A stretch of 64,000 nucleotides of DNA from NCBI RefSeq assembly GCF_905220415.1, contig NC_059558.1, positions 6,212,501-6,276,500 on the forward strand, in the 5' to 3' direction. A model generated the notes under the pieces. That model did no database searches. It had not been told where the DNA came from and saw only the letters and a list, made by a program, of their open reading frames with translations. The stretch is from Colias croceus. Its lineage: Eukaryota > Arthropoda > Insecta > Lepidoptera > Pieridae. This document shows, piece after piece, positions 48,001 to 60,643 of the stretch. Positions within the stretch are counted from its first letter, which is position 1. Each line of letters begins with the position of its first letter. Position numbers and translations under genes: made by a program.

Positions 48001-51000
48001 CTCGTTAGAGTTTCAGGTATGAATATTATGTTGACTTTGTGTTTTAAATTGCAGACCCGTACGTCAAAAAAATAAAGACATAGAATCGTTTAATGATGAT
48101 TTTAAGACCAATCTTTGCAATTATTTTGTATCGAGCCGATTTTGTCCAATTATGTATCGAGTCCGTCCACGTTCTTCGAAATATAATGAATATTTACATA
48201 TATTTTTTTGATGGGCTAGAATAAATATTTTTTCTTAAAAAACTGCTCATATAACTTCAATTTGGTGTTGTCAGCCCCTTAACATTTATTTAAAAAAAAA
48301 CATATAAGTACTTACAAATTCCTGAGCTAATATGACCTTCCGTTCGGCTATCAATTCCTCCCAATCCGAAAATTTTTTTATAATTATTGTTCTGTATCTG
48401 AAAAAATACAAATTAAATTAAAAGAAAAGTTAAAGTTTAAGCGTTACTTACTAACTCTAATCACATCATCCTCACAGTAAATTATATTGATAGCTATTAT
48501 TATCTAGGCATATCTCATATTATGTAGAAATTTACATAATTTTTTAGTGATATACTTAGAATTTTTTATTATTATTATCCCGAAACTTGTCACTCGACGA
48601 CAATACTCAAAATATGACGAATAATATTTAATTTATTTGTTTCAACATATTGTCATATTATTGCAACATTCATAGTTCATACCAAGTTCATACCCATATT
48701 TTACATAAGTTTCATAAACCCATGGAGGGTTGTCGCGTAAAAACCACATGACAGTTCTTTGGCATATTATGATAATATACAGTTACATATTTTGTAATTA
48801 AATTGCAATCATGCAATACTGACATTATTAAAAAGAGCAACTATGGAGTTTCTTGTCGGTTCTTCTCCATATATACTCTTTCTTTCCGAATCGGTGGTAA
48901 ATGTTAAAAATATTTAAAAATATGACGTTTCAAAAGTGCTTCTCGAAGAAGTCTGATTGAATAAATAAATGTTTGAGTTTTGAAAAAAAGCCAAGTTATT
49001 ACTACTGACATTAAGTAGTAATAACTTGTTAAGTACTTAGTTATAGAGTCAATGCTTACTTTCTAACTATATCGACTTGTAGGTTTGTCGGTTTATGCAC
49101 TTTTGCCCGCTCCAATAAATTGATATTGCCTCTGTAACTGCCCCAAAAATTGTAAAACCTTTCTCTAGCGCACTGTTTCATTTGGTACCACCGTCGTTGT
49201 AACATCATTGGCGAACATTTACGATCTCTGTAAAAAATGTTTTTTTTAATATTTAGAAATCGAATAAGAATAGAGGTTTCTCTTTTCTATGTTCATTTTA
49301 TGTCATGCAGAAAGAGATATGATTTTGTTGAGAAAAATGAAGCTAAAATAATCATTGCTAGTTGCTACTTTATACATATTATATACATGTTTGCACAGTA
49401 AAAGTAAGTAAAAATAAAACACAGTAAATTTGAAAACAAATCAGTACCTATAATATTACTTAATTACCTACAGTTTATTACAACAATGCATGCATTTCGC
49501 TTTGAATTAGTGTTTTACTAGATGGCGTTGAACTTAATTCATACAAAAAATATTACACTTTCATTTTTACATATTACACTTTCTTTTTAGTGCGAATTTC
49601 TCAAAACTAGGTATAGAATTTCTCAAAAATAGGTTAAAATTTGAAATTGATATTTTTGGTTTTATGGCATTCAAATGCTTTATAAATATAAATTTATAAA
49701 GAATAGAAAAAATTTCAACAAAAGTCGTGTTCCATCGTTACAATATTGTATTCACTGAAAAGTGTTTCATATCGGTTGAGATGGTTGTTAATCATCTCAA
49801 TAGATGGCGCGCGGTGTGTCCCTTAGGCCGCGTTTCCATCTGCAAGAAAACTTCCGCGAGAAATGTCCGACAGTCTGTCCGACAGCAACTTGCAAGTCTA
49901 ATTCCGCGTTTCCACCTGCAAGTAGACTTGCAAGTTGCTGTCAGACAGACTGTCGGACATTTCTCGCGGAAGTTTTCTTAGACACAAAACTGAAAGAATA
50001 GAATAAATTCGATCGCTCTGACGCGACGGGTCACGAGTGACTGAGTTGGTCAGGCATCCGCACCGTAATGGCGCGAAAGGATGCGGGTTCGAGATCGAAT
50101 TTTTTCTATCTTAATAATATATATAAATCAATCAATGTTTGTCCTCAATGGACTCCTAAACCACTTAACCGATTATATAATAAAATTCGCACACCATGTG
50201 CAGTTCGATCCAACTTGAGAAATAGGATAGTTTAAATAATCTTAATATATATAAATCTCGTGTCACAATGTTTGTCCTCAATGGACTCCTAAACCACTTA
50301 ACCGATTATAATAAAATTCTAACACCATGTGCAGTTCGATCCAACTTGAGAGATAGGATCGTTTAAATCTCAAATCGTTTTAGAGAAAGCGGGCGAAGCC
50401 GCGGGCGGTAAGCTAGTAATATTATATATTATTAGTATAGGTATTAGTATATAGATTAGGTTTTAGGCAAAGCGGGCGAAGCCGCGGGCGGAAAGCTAGT
50501 TCTTTATAAATTTAGGTTCAAATTTCTCAAAAATAGATACATACCCTTCATTATACTCCCGAGTGAGGCTCAGCCACGCATCAACAAGAGCAGTCCCACT
50601 CAATTTCTCCACCTCATACTCTTGGACGAGGAAAAACAACTCGTACAGCACTTCTGGCTCCTCACCAGTTTTTTCCCATAGTTCCTAAACATTTATTAAG
50701 GATAAATATTGTAAAGATGATGAGTTTGTTTATTTGAACGCGCTAATATAAGGAACTACTGGACCGATTTGAAAAATTATTTCGGACGTGCCGAGCGGTG
50801 CAATGCGGGTAAAACCGCGAGGCACGGCTAGTTAAGGATATACGATTGCAGTAGTGTTACAACCTAGATTCGAAATATATTTAAATTACATTGACGCCTT
50901 TAGTACACAGAGTTACACAGACTTTCGCAGAGATTCGCTGCCGCACGCGAATGCGTAGGTGTTCTAACGGCGTGAACAATAAGATTGGTGTGTAAAATTG

Positions 51001-53272
51001 AGATATCACAAAAACTCTTTCACTCATATTCTTTTCACTTCACAAAACGTGATAAAAAAATGCATTAATACAAATTAAAATTAAGTTATTTTAGCTTATT
51101 TATGCATCATGACTCATTAGTTGAAAAATTGTCACAAACAGATGGATACGTTTAGTAAAATACGTAAATGAGAAACACATACACAAAAAATAGAAGTCAA
51201 TTTTTTTGTACTTTTTTTTCTGCTCTATTATTGTTTAAATTAACAATTGTTTTTTTTCTGTAGTTTTCAATGTGTGTGGTGGAATAAACTAGTTTTTTTT
51301 CTTTCTTTCATACTAGATTTACACAAAAGGTGTTACAACAAAACAACATAAAGTTACCCTGAATTTGATATTTTTTGGTTTTATGGCATTCAAATGCTTT
51401 ATAAATATAAACTTATAAAGAATAGAAACTCCGCCTTGGATTGGCGCGGGCGTGAAGGACGCGGGTTCGAATCCAGTCTCGTCGAATCGACTTTTTCTAT
51501 TCTTTATAAATTTATAACGTTTCCCTGTCTCAAACTTGACACTAGCAAAACGTTTAAACAAAACCTGACATCTTTTCGAAAAAGCAACCCACCTGCCCAA
51601 TGACATCAATATTCTCGTGAACCAGCACCAGATCGAATAACAGCCAGTCGGTGGCGGAGAGCCGGGCTATGCTGGTGATCGTGTCGTTCCTGTCGTCCGC
51701 AGGCAGCAAGCGCTTGAGCTTCTTCAGGGTTAGGGTGCGCATTCGTTCCCTGAGAAGGTAAAGTTAAATTTCTCGAAATAGAAAGAGTGGCCAGTCCACA
51801 CGAATGAATTAAGTCGGGTTAATGGTTATTGGTATGGTAGGAATGTTGTGAAAACAATTGCATAATTCAATTCGATTCTTGATCCCTTAGGATACTTATA
51901 TATTTAAACTGACGTAAAAGCGGTCTATGGGAACAAATAGCAGAAGCGTCACTTTTGTGTTGACCATTGTTTGATTATTGATCGCAGAATATTTTATAGT
52001 ATATACTATATATATATAAAATCACCTTACGACCAAGGCTTGCCCTTTTGCGAACCAAGACGTTAGGATCAGCTAAATTATATGTATAGATTTTTGTAAC
52101 AAACTTACCATAACAATTTGCAGTCACACCGCGTCTCCTTTTTCATCGTCTCCCACATTTTTTCCAGCTCCTCCTCATCATTGTGCTCCCTGATTTTTCT
52201 TGACACCGTGCGTACGATTCTCCTTTTGAACTTATCTACTTCACTCGACTTCCTCTCCCTCATATCGTTAAATTTATTATCTTTCACGGTCGGCACTGGC
52301 TGTGTAACTTGCTGAACAACTGGCCTTGCCACTGGCTCAAATTCCGACTGTACCTCTGGTTGCTCAACTGCAGGTACTCGCTCTATTTGTTGAGATTCCA
52401 CTTCATCTGGTGCATCCGCGCTTGGTACCGTCAAAAACTAAAAAAAAATAAAAAAAAATAACTCTTATCTACTTTATTAAAATTATATTGAAAGCATCTA
52501 CATTTATCGAAAAAGTAATTGGAAACACACAATTAAATACATATAATACAGCAAAACTACTGGACATTCCTGCTGGACTTTAGCTCGCATTGGGCAGAAG
52601 ATGGCGTTTTTTCGATTTATACAATATACATGCATTAAGATTCCAATTTCCGTGCAAAATCTAGCTACCTACTAGACACTACTATAAATTCTTGAATTTT
52701 AATATCGAGAACGACATGTGCCTTCGAAATTTTGTGTGATTAGTTTGCTAGTTCAACACCTACGAGAAAAATACCTTAGTTGGCAATGCGTGCGGTTTTA
52801 ATCGTCCACGACCCTTCGGAGTGAAATAAATGTCTGATACATCGAAATGTATGCTGCATATTACGGAATTCCTAAGTGGTTCCCATGAAGGTTGTTTAAA
52901 AATTTTCCTGAATAGTTTAATCCAAGCCTCTCGCCTTTTTTCGTCGTTCGGAAATCTAAAAAATATTCAGATGGTACTCATACAGATGATGTATTTGCCA
53001 AAGAAAGAATTTTATAATTTTATAAGAATTTTATAAACCACAAAAAAATGTGCTTGCCGATTTTGCGGTCCCGAATTCATAGACAGTTAATAAATACAAG
53101 CTAGGTCGCCCTTTATTATGGAATAATATAGTTCTGCAAAACTATTTTACTTTTGCACAAAATGAAGAATATTATAATACTCGTACCCGTGGAAAGATAT
53201 TTTATTTGATTTCGATTGAAGAGTCCCGCGTCTATTGTCGCACCAACTCACGACGCAAGCCATAGTAGACAT
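42021..53272 (-). CDS. Large THAP / Myb-SANT-like repeat protein, about 2212 aa
   Basis: Ten coding exons: 53187-53272, 52775-52955, 52109-52437, 51593-51749, 50545-50684, 49060-49227, 48316-48397, 47635-47680, 45996-47549, 42021-45916. Phases close exactly to 6639 nt. THAP zinc finger, residues 1-90: 'MACVVSWCDN', 'KISFHGFPNDEKRREAW', 'SVICSIHF' and 'RLKPHALPTKF'. A basic helical region follows, with 'CSPMMLQRRWYQMKQCARER' near residue 300, resembling Myb/SANT-like DNA binding. Eleven 21-residue repeats lie at about 647-877. The last exon (1298 residues) is acidic and Ser/Glu-rich with KEEP-type runs. It holds a Cys cluster 'CCWARKK' then 'HTCKTHCVCCC' (about 1474-1504). The likely role is a nuclear DNA- or chromatin-binding protein; no named orthologue is recognised. 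A non-coding first exon is implied by the acceptor just before the ATG. Confidence 0.87.
46108..46800 (-). repeat. Coding tandem repeat, 11 x 63 bp
   Basis: Exact 63-bp period. The consensus residues are PTSMKPVASYDQILAEKANSL. The first unit and the last are the most diverged (DQILSEKANSL; DQSEAEKANSL). Central units alternate V and Q after 'KP', as if a 126-bp pair had been duplicated. Another block uses 'PK-IEPE'. Absence of frameshifts points to selection for the protein. Confidence 0.96.
47821..48283. mobile_element. TIR element in THAP gene intron 7
   Basis: 463 bp, ends 'gttaaggggctgacaa' and its complement 'ttgtcagccccttaac'. An internal stem pairs 'gctctcgttt' with 'aaacgagagc'. No transposase. 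Confidence 0.88.
49844..49979. mobile_element. Fold-back MITE in THAP gene intron 5
   Basis: 56-bp arms, 49844-49899 and 49924-49979: 'aagaaaacttccgcgagaaa' through 'tgtccgacag' to 'aacttgcaagtct', with almost no mismatch. 'ccgcgtttcca-ctgcaag' occurs twice. Confidence 0.92.
50010..50105 (+). repeat. tRNA-like SINE head
   Basis: 'gactgagttggtcaggcatc' resembles a pol III A box and 'ggttcgagatc' a B box at a tRNA-like distance. There is no clean cloverleaf, so it is not called as a tRNA. A SINE-like body follows. Confidence 0.55.
50106..50505 (+). repeat. Two SINE-like copies in tandem
   Basis: 'tgtttgtcctcaatggactc', 'ctaaaccacttaaccgatta' and 'accatgtgcagttcgatcc' each occur twice (from about 50137 and 50269). 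The series ends with two 'agcgggcgaagccgcgggcg' termini (50390 and 50470). Confidence 0.88.
50715..50835 (+). repeat. SINE-like repeat in THAP gene intron 4
   Basis: 'gaactactggaccgatttga' then 'aaaattatttcgg' to 'gcgaggcacggctagtta'. Same type as 53325-53510. Confidence 0.75.
51360..51525 (+). repeat. tRNA-like repeat in THAP gene intron 4
   Basis: 'tttatggcattcaaatgctt' and 'tataaagaatagaaa' match 49660-49712. A B box 'gggttcgaatcc' follows near 51462. The left side lacks a good A box. Confidence 0.6.
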
Positions 53273-53324
53273 TATTTTATGTTCCGTGTCTGAAAAAAAA
53301 AACTGTTAAGTTTATTTATCTATA

Positions 53325-53510
53325 CTTACTTTTAATATTATAAAGCTGAAGAGTTTGTTTGTTTGAAAGTTTGTTTGTTCGGGAACTACTGGTCCGATTT
53401 GAAAAATTATTTCGGCGTTAGGTAGCCCATTTACCGAGGAAGGTAATAGGCTACATTATATATTAGGAGCGGAGTACTGCAGGTAAAACCGCGGAGCGCA
53501 GCTAGTAATA
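53325..53510 (+). repeat. SINE-like repeat
   Basis: 'taatattataaagctgaaga', 'actactggtccgatttgaaa', ending 'aaccgcggagcgcagctagt'. Confidence 0.8.
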
Positions 53511-53709
53511 ATTAATTCACTAAAGAGAAAAATACTAATTAACAGCTGTAGAGCCATTTTGTTGATATTGTGGGGCAATTAGGTAATTGTTAAGAAATTG
53601 TCATTATATTTTTGCTTTTATTTTTATTTATTTAAAAATAAAAAATATTTTTATCCTTCTATATCAAATCTACAACTAATCATAATGTATCATTATTCAT
53701 TATACATAG

Positions 53710-53895
53710 GTACAATAGTATAAAACAAAGTCGCTTTTTCTGTCCCTATGTCCCTTTGTATGCTTAAATCTTTAAAACTACGCAACGGATTTTGATGCGG
53801 TTTTTTAATAGATAGAGTGATTCAAGAGGAAGGTTTTAGTATGTAATTTATTAGGTTTTAGACAAAGCGGGCGAAGCCGCGGGCGTTAAACTAGT
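53710..53895 (+). repeat. SINE-like repeat, copy of 32125-32325
   Basis: 'agtataaaacaaagtcgctt', 'actacgcaacggattttgat', ending 'gcgaagccgcgggcg' and 'ctagtt'. Confidence 0.85.
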
Positions 53896-55632
53896 TCAAT
53901 AATAAAATTAACCAACTGTAATGATAAAATCGATGATATCAATATTGTACAAATAAAATGGGCGTTATTAACGAACGAAATTTTTTATTACGTGTTTTTT
54001 ATTTGTGTGGTAAAGGTGTGCTATGTTTTGAATATACTGTCTTTCTTTCAAACCACTTTTTCTGAGTAGGTAGGTAATAGGTATGTAAAAAATAAAAATT
54101 CACTGCCAAGTTATTATCAAAATTATAGCTGATATAAGATAGGTAGGTATCTAGTGATATTAAATTCCTCGTTTACAATAATCGCACTATGTATTGTATT
54201 AATCATTCTCTAATCCTCATAATACAAATATTTAAAACTGGAAATCTTCTTTAAGCTTAAGTACCTATATAAAAAAAACATACATATACCTATAATACCT
54301 CAATGACCTATATTAATGTCATAATATTATGTTGTTGTGATCTCCACGCACTCTATCGACTGGGTAGCGACATACGGAAATAGGTTACCTATATAATTAA
54401 GTACCTATGATAGGTAGGTACTTAATTATATTTTTATATTTATTTAGCACCGACATAGGTATACCATTTTTCGGAATTAAAAGTAGATTTTTATAATGGC
54501 TAGTTCAAATTTCATGAATTGTGATTATCCACAAAATGTAGAATGACAAACACTATAATACTATCTTCTATCTAGTATGTTACCGTTAAAACCTGTTAAA
54601 AGTTTTTCTTAAATAGAACCAGTGTCCAATAGTAACTAAATGCTTCTATGACAATTAGAATGAACTCTTCGATTACCTACCTGGATATTTACTAATAATA
54701 TCAAAGAATGAACTAATGCTCTTAAAATATGAATATCTACCTTATGTAGGTATTCTTAATCAAAACTATATGTACGAAACGACTCATAGCATTTTCATAG
54801 CAGATAAACGATAGACATGTTACGTGTATATCGTAATATCAGTCATATTGAATAAGCGCAAAACATCGGTATTCAGTACACATATTATAGAGATTTTGCT
54901 TTATTTCAAGTCTAAATTTCAATAAAATTTAATTTTGAAAATAGCATTGCTTGCAGATAATGTAAAGTTTGGATATCATTATGTATTGAAGTGAAACTTT
55001 AGAAATGTTCAGAGTAAAATTTCAAGGTCGCGTCATGACAATACCGTCACGTCAGCGAGTAAGGGGACGATTATTAGGTGTATATTAAACGACGTTTAAA
55101 GTCTACGGGGAAATCAGTTAGGTATATATTATGTATTTTAAAAAGCTCCTAAACGTTGTTCAGTTTTTTTTAACACAATTAAAATATAATCAATGTAAAA
55201 CATAAGCTTGTGATACATTTGTACTTCGCAATTCTACCCTTTACCATTAAAGCAAAATAAAAACAAATCAACACAAGGACGAAACAAATCAATACTTTTT
55301 GTGTTTATTTTTAACTAGCGGTCCGCCCCAGCTGCGCCTGTGGCACATGTTTATGTTACTCTCATTAAGAACCATCCTCGAACTTAAATTTGGCGATTCA
55401 TTTTTATAATATAGAAGATATTTTTTTTTATAGTTACCTGAATAAAAAAATAACACAAAATAGTTAGGTACCTTTATATTAAATTGGATTTTTATTATAC
55501 AACTTAGTAAGTACGCGAAATGGGATGAACTGAAATTGATGAAATTTGATACGTGGATAGATTATAAATATTTATCAGACGTTAATATCTCAACCCGTCC
55601 GTAGGGCGTAGTACCTAGGTATGTAATATGTA
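53896..55632. other. Gene-free upstream DNA
   Basis: No exon recognised. A dispersed repeat at 54990-55070 matches 5690-5775. A short reverse SINE-like end 'actagcggtccgccccagct' lies at 55314. Confidence 0.5.
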
Positions 55633-56300
55633 TATTTTTGTGACGTAAGCGTCCGTCCACGTCGTCGTACTTGTGTGATGACTTTAATTTTTACTAGGAA
55701 TCTCATTCAAACAGCTGATCAAGAATCTTATTAATAAGCATAACATATTTACAACGCATTTTAAAATTATGTTTAAATATTTAAACCGAAAATTCACGAT
55801 ATGAAACACTAACGCGAACACCTACAAATATAACCAAATGAAAAAAACATACCTAATAATATTATACCGTACAACTGTAAATAAATATAACAAATTATTA
55901 ACATATTCGTTAAATATTTTTGAATTTAATTCGTGTATTTCATGTTGTCAATGTTAAGTTTTATAAATTGTTTGAATATGTACGGTCTATATAATATGTA
56001 TCTCGATATCTTTATATCTATAGAGATAGACATATTTCACAATATTACTGCAACATACGAAACATGAAGAAAATTAACACTTATTATTATATTAATATAA
56101 TAATAATGTAAAATATAATTTAAATAGATCATTAAATCCGTTTAGCAAAAGTTTACAAAAAATCAATAAAAAATATGTACCTAACTAAAGTAACAAAACT
56201 ATTTTATCATGTAGGTAAAACGCAAAGTAAAACGGCACCAGCTGCCAGCACAGAGCGATGTAGCATGTCGACCACGGCGGACGCTTACGTCACAAAAATA
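55633..56300. mobile_element. TIR element with a TGACGTAA motif in its ends
   Basis: Terminal inverted repeats 'tatttttgtgacgtaagcgt' plus 'ccg' (23 bp) at 55633-55655 and 56278-56300, flanked by TA on both sides. The interior is AT-rich with no open frame. Confidence 0.82.
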
Positions 56301-58786
56301 TAATTATTTAGAAACCCGTTTCGTTGCCTACGCTGGCACGCTGCACGTACAATTGTACTTCATTATCATCACAGCGACGTTTGAGAACGACTGTCTTTTG
56401 TATATAACCTCATTTCCGTAACATTATCATCATAATATTTGATGATTTTAACACGCCACACTCTGAATGTCAAGATGCCACTGCAGCTTGTTCAATTTAC
56501 TATATTTACTTACTTAAGAGACTTCGAGCCGATGAAATGTCGCTAACACGGTCACAATTATGCACACAATTACTATAACACATATAATTTTGCGTTACAC
56601 TCTCTGATAAAGACCAAATACAATTTTTTACCTACATTCACGCAGAGTCACGAACACGTCGAAGTTTGAAAACAAAATGGCGAAATTCCGCCTTTCTAGT
56701 GTCGTGGGGGCATGCGCGAACGGCCGTCATGAGCAAGTGAGGGACAGATGCATGATGCTGTACTCTTTTTACCTTTAGATAAAATTCAAGCGTTGAAGGG
56801 GCAGATTGAAGCCCTACTGTTTCATTCGATTTTACTTCATTTCAACAACAGCTTTCGAATGAATCAGATGTTCCTTATATAGTTTTTGTTATTATTTTCC
56901 GCGTAAAAATTTTATACTTAACAGAAACATACGTCTCTACATCTTTTTTTTTGCAGTTAAGATTAATAATATTAAGATTGTTGAACTATTTCCATAATAA
57001 TATTGAATTCTAACGTCACCATATTTACCGTCCTAAAGTCTAAACCTTCATCATGAACCCGATAGGAATCTCAATCAAATAATTTGAAGAGTCTAGATGA
57101 ATAATTTCTAATAGAACATTAAAATTCACGAGACTGCTCGTTATTTTTTTCGAAATAGGTATAATTTGAAGTATTTCTTCAATGCGACTACCTACCTACC
57201 TACGTAAAATGTTTTGCAAGTCAAAACTTTTAAAAGAGGTTTTGTTAATTGTATTAAATAGTATTTCGATTTTAATTATCTAATAAATTATTAAGGTCAG
57301 CGGAATTTTCATGAGTTTTATGTTATGGGCTGTAAAAGGTCAGGCAACAGTCGATTGCTTTTAGCCTTCAATTACATCAATTAGGTAGGTATACTTACGT
57401 ATAGATACTCTAAATTTCATAATGAGGCAATATTTACCATCAATAGAATAGATGATATTCAATATTAAATGTACCTACTTAGTTAGGTACCTAAATTTTC
57501 TTTTATTATATAAAAACAGTAGGTACCTACCTAACTATCGGAACATAGGAAAGTAGGTACTTTAAAACATTATAGGCTATTCATATCTGCATTATCTTTG
57601 CTAGGATTATTATAGTTTAACGAATAAACCAAGTTAATACGTTGTTCATAGGTAGTAAGGAATGTACTTATAAATTAAAAACGAATTGGGTGTGGATTGA
57701 GGCGAACGACGACGAACGACGACAAGCAAGCCGATATAAAAGTGGTTTGACCAATAAGCGTGCAAGCTATGTCTTACGTCATGAACTGTTTAGTGTGTCA
57801 CTGACTGACGCGACGTTCCTACTATTATAAGGCTATTTATACGCAAAGCGTAGAGCGAAGTAGTAATGAAGAATACATAATCAAATCATTGAGATAATAT
57901 TACTACGTATGGAGGAGACACCACGAACAAAATCTGTGCGCCATTTTTTTGCTCTAACTAAGTTTTAAAAATTATTATCTAGTTAGGTACATACCTACTT
58001 ACCGATGAAAGTTATTCCTTTGCACTTTTGCGTATTATTTGTATTATTTGTGCAATATCCTAACACACACAAAGGCATATTTGATGCGTTTCACTTTAAA
58101 ACAAATAAAAAATGAGCGTGCAGTTACGCCATATGGCGTATGTTGAGCGGAACATAAGTGATGTAGGCGGTGTCATCTCCATGTATATATCAATGAATCA
58201 AATAAACATTCCACTGTAACTTCGTAATGCGATTTTTTTTAATTACTGAAATAGTTATAAATATAGTGATAGTAGCTTTTTTTTTATTATCATAACACAT
58301 CCATTCGACTAAAAAAAATGCCATAATGATTCTGGTTTACACAAAGTCAACCTTTATAATAATTTCAGGAATAATCTGCCTGCAAAAATGTTTATAATAT
58401 TGTGTTCTTGAGAAATACAAAAATTATTAAAATACCTATAAACATTGCAAAACACTGAGAAATTTGAATATTTTTAAGTTCATTTAGATAAACTTTCTTG
58501 TTATTCATTACGACGCAGCGGCCGAAGCGCTATGTCCAGCTGCAATCGCGATTCGCGACGCTATTGACTCCTCGTTAGAAAGAAGCCTAAAATTACAATC
58601 ATGCGGTATCACAAATAACCTTCGGCCACGGCCCACGTACTTACATAGTATGATATTACATATTTACTTTTTGTATTCAGCGGAACCATGAGAACAAATC
58701 TTACTTTCGTACCCAGTTACTATTCCTTAGATACATTTTAAATACTTACTAAAATGGTAACTATTACCTAAAATGTGAATTTTATA
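56301..58786. other. Gene-free DNA with a CpG-richer patch
   Basis: A patch at about 56640-56725 ('aaaatggcgaaattccgcc', 'gcatgcgcgaacggccgtca') stands out from the AT-rich background. It is a candidate promoter or non-coding first exon for the minus-strand THAP gene; inference only. 'ctacctacctaccta'-type simple repeats lie near 57190 and 57530. No coding exon seen. Confidence 0.45.
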
Positions 58787-59652
58787 ATAGTCCATTGAAA
58801 AGTTACATTTGGGGTCGCATTTTTTAGAGGACGCAATTTTATTTTTTTGATGTGTAGGGGAATGATGTCCAGAGTGAAGCTATCATCAAGTTTGTGGGGT
58901 CGCCACCCTTGTCCCACAGCCGCCATCTTGAAAATAGCGGTTGAAATGGTTTTTACGGTATATCTCATAAACTATTTATCTGATAAAAAAATTGTTAGCA
59001 TTATTTGTTGCAAATTAAATTCTCTACAACTTTGGTCCCGTAACTTTTTGTCGAAGAACTATAAATAAAAAAGTTATGAGCGAAAATGTTCAGAAATTAG
59101 AGCTATTTATATTTTTCAATGAAACTTTTTTTTTATCATTTTACAAGAAATGATATCAGACCATTTTTGTATAGGTATTGTTTTTCGAGGAACAACCTTT
59201 ATATAGGTACAACATTTTTTCATTAAGTAAATAGCTAAGGTTTTACAGCGCTCCGAAGTGAGTACCTACTATTTTACAGTACTCTTAATTACTATACAGT
59301 TACATATATTATGTGTGTACTAATAATAATTTGTCATCAGTAATTGTTTTTTTTATTATAATATTTTAATAATTAATTTTGCAATATTATTAATAATTAT
59401 TTATTGACCCTTTTTTATTTGCAACAAATAATGCTAACAATTTTTTTTTATCAGATAAATAATTTCAGAGATATATCGTACCTAAAAACCATTTCAACCG
59501 CTATTTTCAAGATGGCGGCAGCAGGACAAGGGTGGCGACCCCACAAACTTGGCGATAGCTTCACACTGACACACATCAAAAAAATAAAATTGCGTCCTCT
59601 AAAAAACGCAAGGTTAGGCCTAAAAAATGTAACATTTCAATCAATGGACTAT
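58787..59652. mobile_element. Fold-back element with about 230-bp arms
   Basis: The left arm (58787-59020) and right arm (59415-59652) are inverted copies. Both carry 'atagtccattga', 'gaggacgcaattttatttt', 'gtggggtcgccacccttgtc' and 'aaatagcggttgaaatggt' in matching order. The middle is AT-rich. No transposase. The arms differ by several small indels, so it is not recent. Confidence 0.92.
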
Positions 59653-60643
59653 AAGTCGCCGAACCCAGATTATTATCTTATATATCAGCTGTCAACTGTG
59701 TTATTATATTTTATTGCCATAACTTTAACTCTGTTAAACATCGCCGCCAACTATCATCAAAATCCGTTTAGTAGTTTTTGCTTGAAATAGTAACAAACAT
59801 TGTATGTCGCAGATAAACTGAAACTTATTTTATTGACGGTATATCAAACCAACACATACACCAGCAGCATAAACAACAGAAGAAAGCAATTTTAACACGT
59901 TTGATAGGAAAAATAAAACAACATAAAATGTAAGAATGTTTTTTATGGTTATTTCTGTACATTTCTATATACACATATTTAAAATTTAAGCAAATATATT
60001 TTGGAACTTAGCACAGCGCCTTTGATATATTTTTTTTTTAATAACAAATATACAAACTTTTATCAGATGTATTGTAGACTTATAATGAGATAAAAAAAAT
60101 CTCCGGGTATCCGAAGAGAAAAACTACCTAACTACCAGTCTTCATTAATTATAAGACGTTTGAAGTATGAACATGAAAAATTATTTATTTTTTTCTGAAA
60201 TAAATAATTTTTCATTTTCAGTAAAACCTTCGATAAATTAAACAATATTTTAAAATTAATAAATTAAACAATTTTTTACTCAATATGAGTATTTCTATGT
60301 ACTACAGATGCTTGTTCATAGTAATTTTAACTTGTGTTCTAAATAAAAATAGTATGTACATATTTTCTTACTGTATTCTGTAAAGAATGTTATTCGAATG
60401 TGATACTCATACAATAAAATACAAATGTATGTCTTTTTGACTAGTGAATTAGTCAAAAGTAAGATTAAAATATTTTCGCGACATAAAATTAGCTAATCAA
60501 AGCACATTATTCACTTTGTACTTCTATTTTTGATGTTTACATAAATTGAATCATTTTCATAGGGAATTTTAATAAACATACAGACATACTTACGTCCATG
60601 AAACTTTATAACAACACATTATGAAAACTGAATTAACGCTATG
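59653..60643 (-). other. 3' flank of the right-edge gene
   Basis: AT-rich, probably the 3' UTR and spacer of the minus-strand gene that stops at 60644. No other gene seen. Confidence 0.5.

Noticed and set aside
50010..50105. Functional tRNA gene
   Set aside because: Box-like motifs but no cloverleaf with paired acceptor ends.
53181..53187. Using the donor one base earlier in THAP exon 1
   Set aside because: Would not give GT and breaks the phase with exon 2.
57642..57830. 62-codon frame
   Set aside because: Short, no start context or similarity, in repeat-rich spacer.
59404..59790. 128-codon frame
   Set aside because: Lies in one arm of a fold-back repeat; the partner arm has a broken version. 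No known domain.
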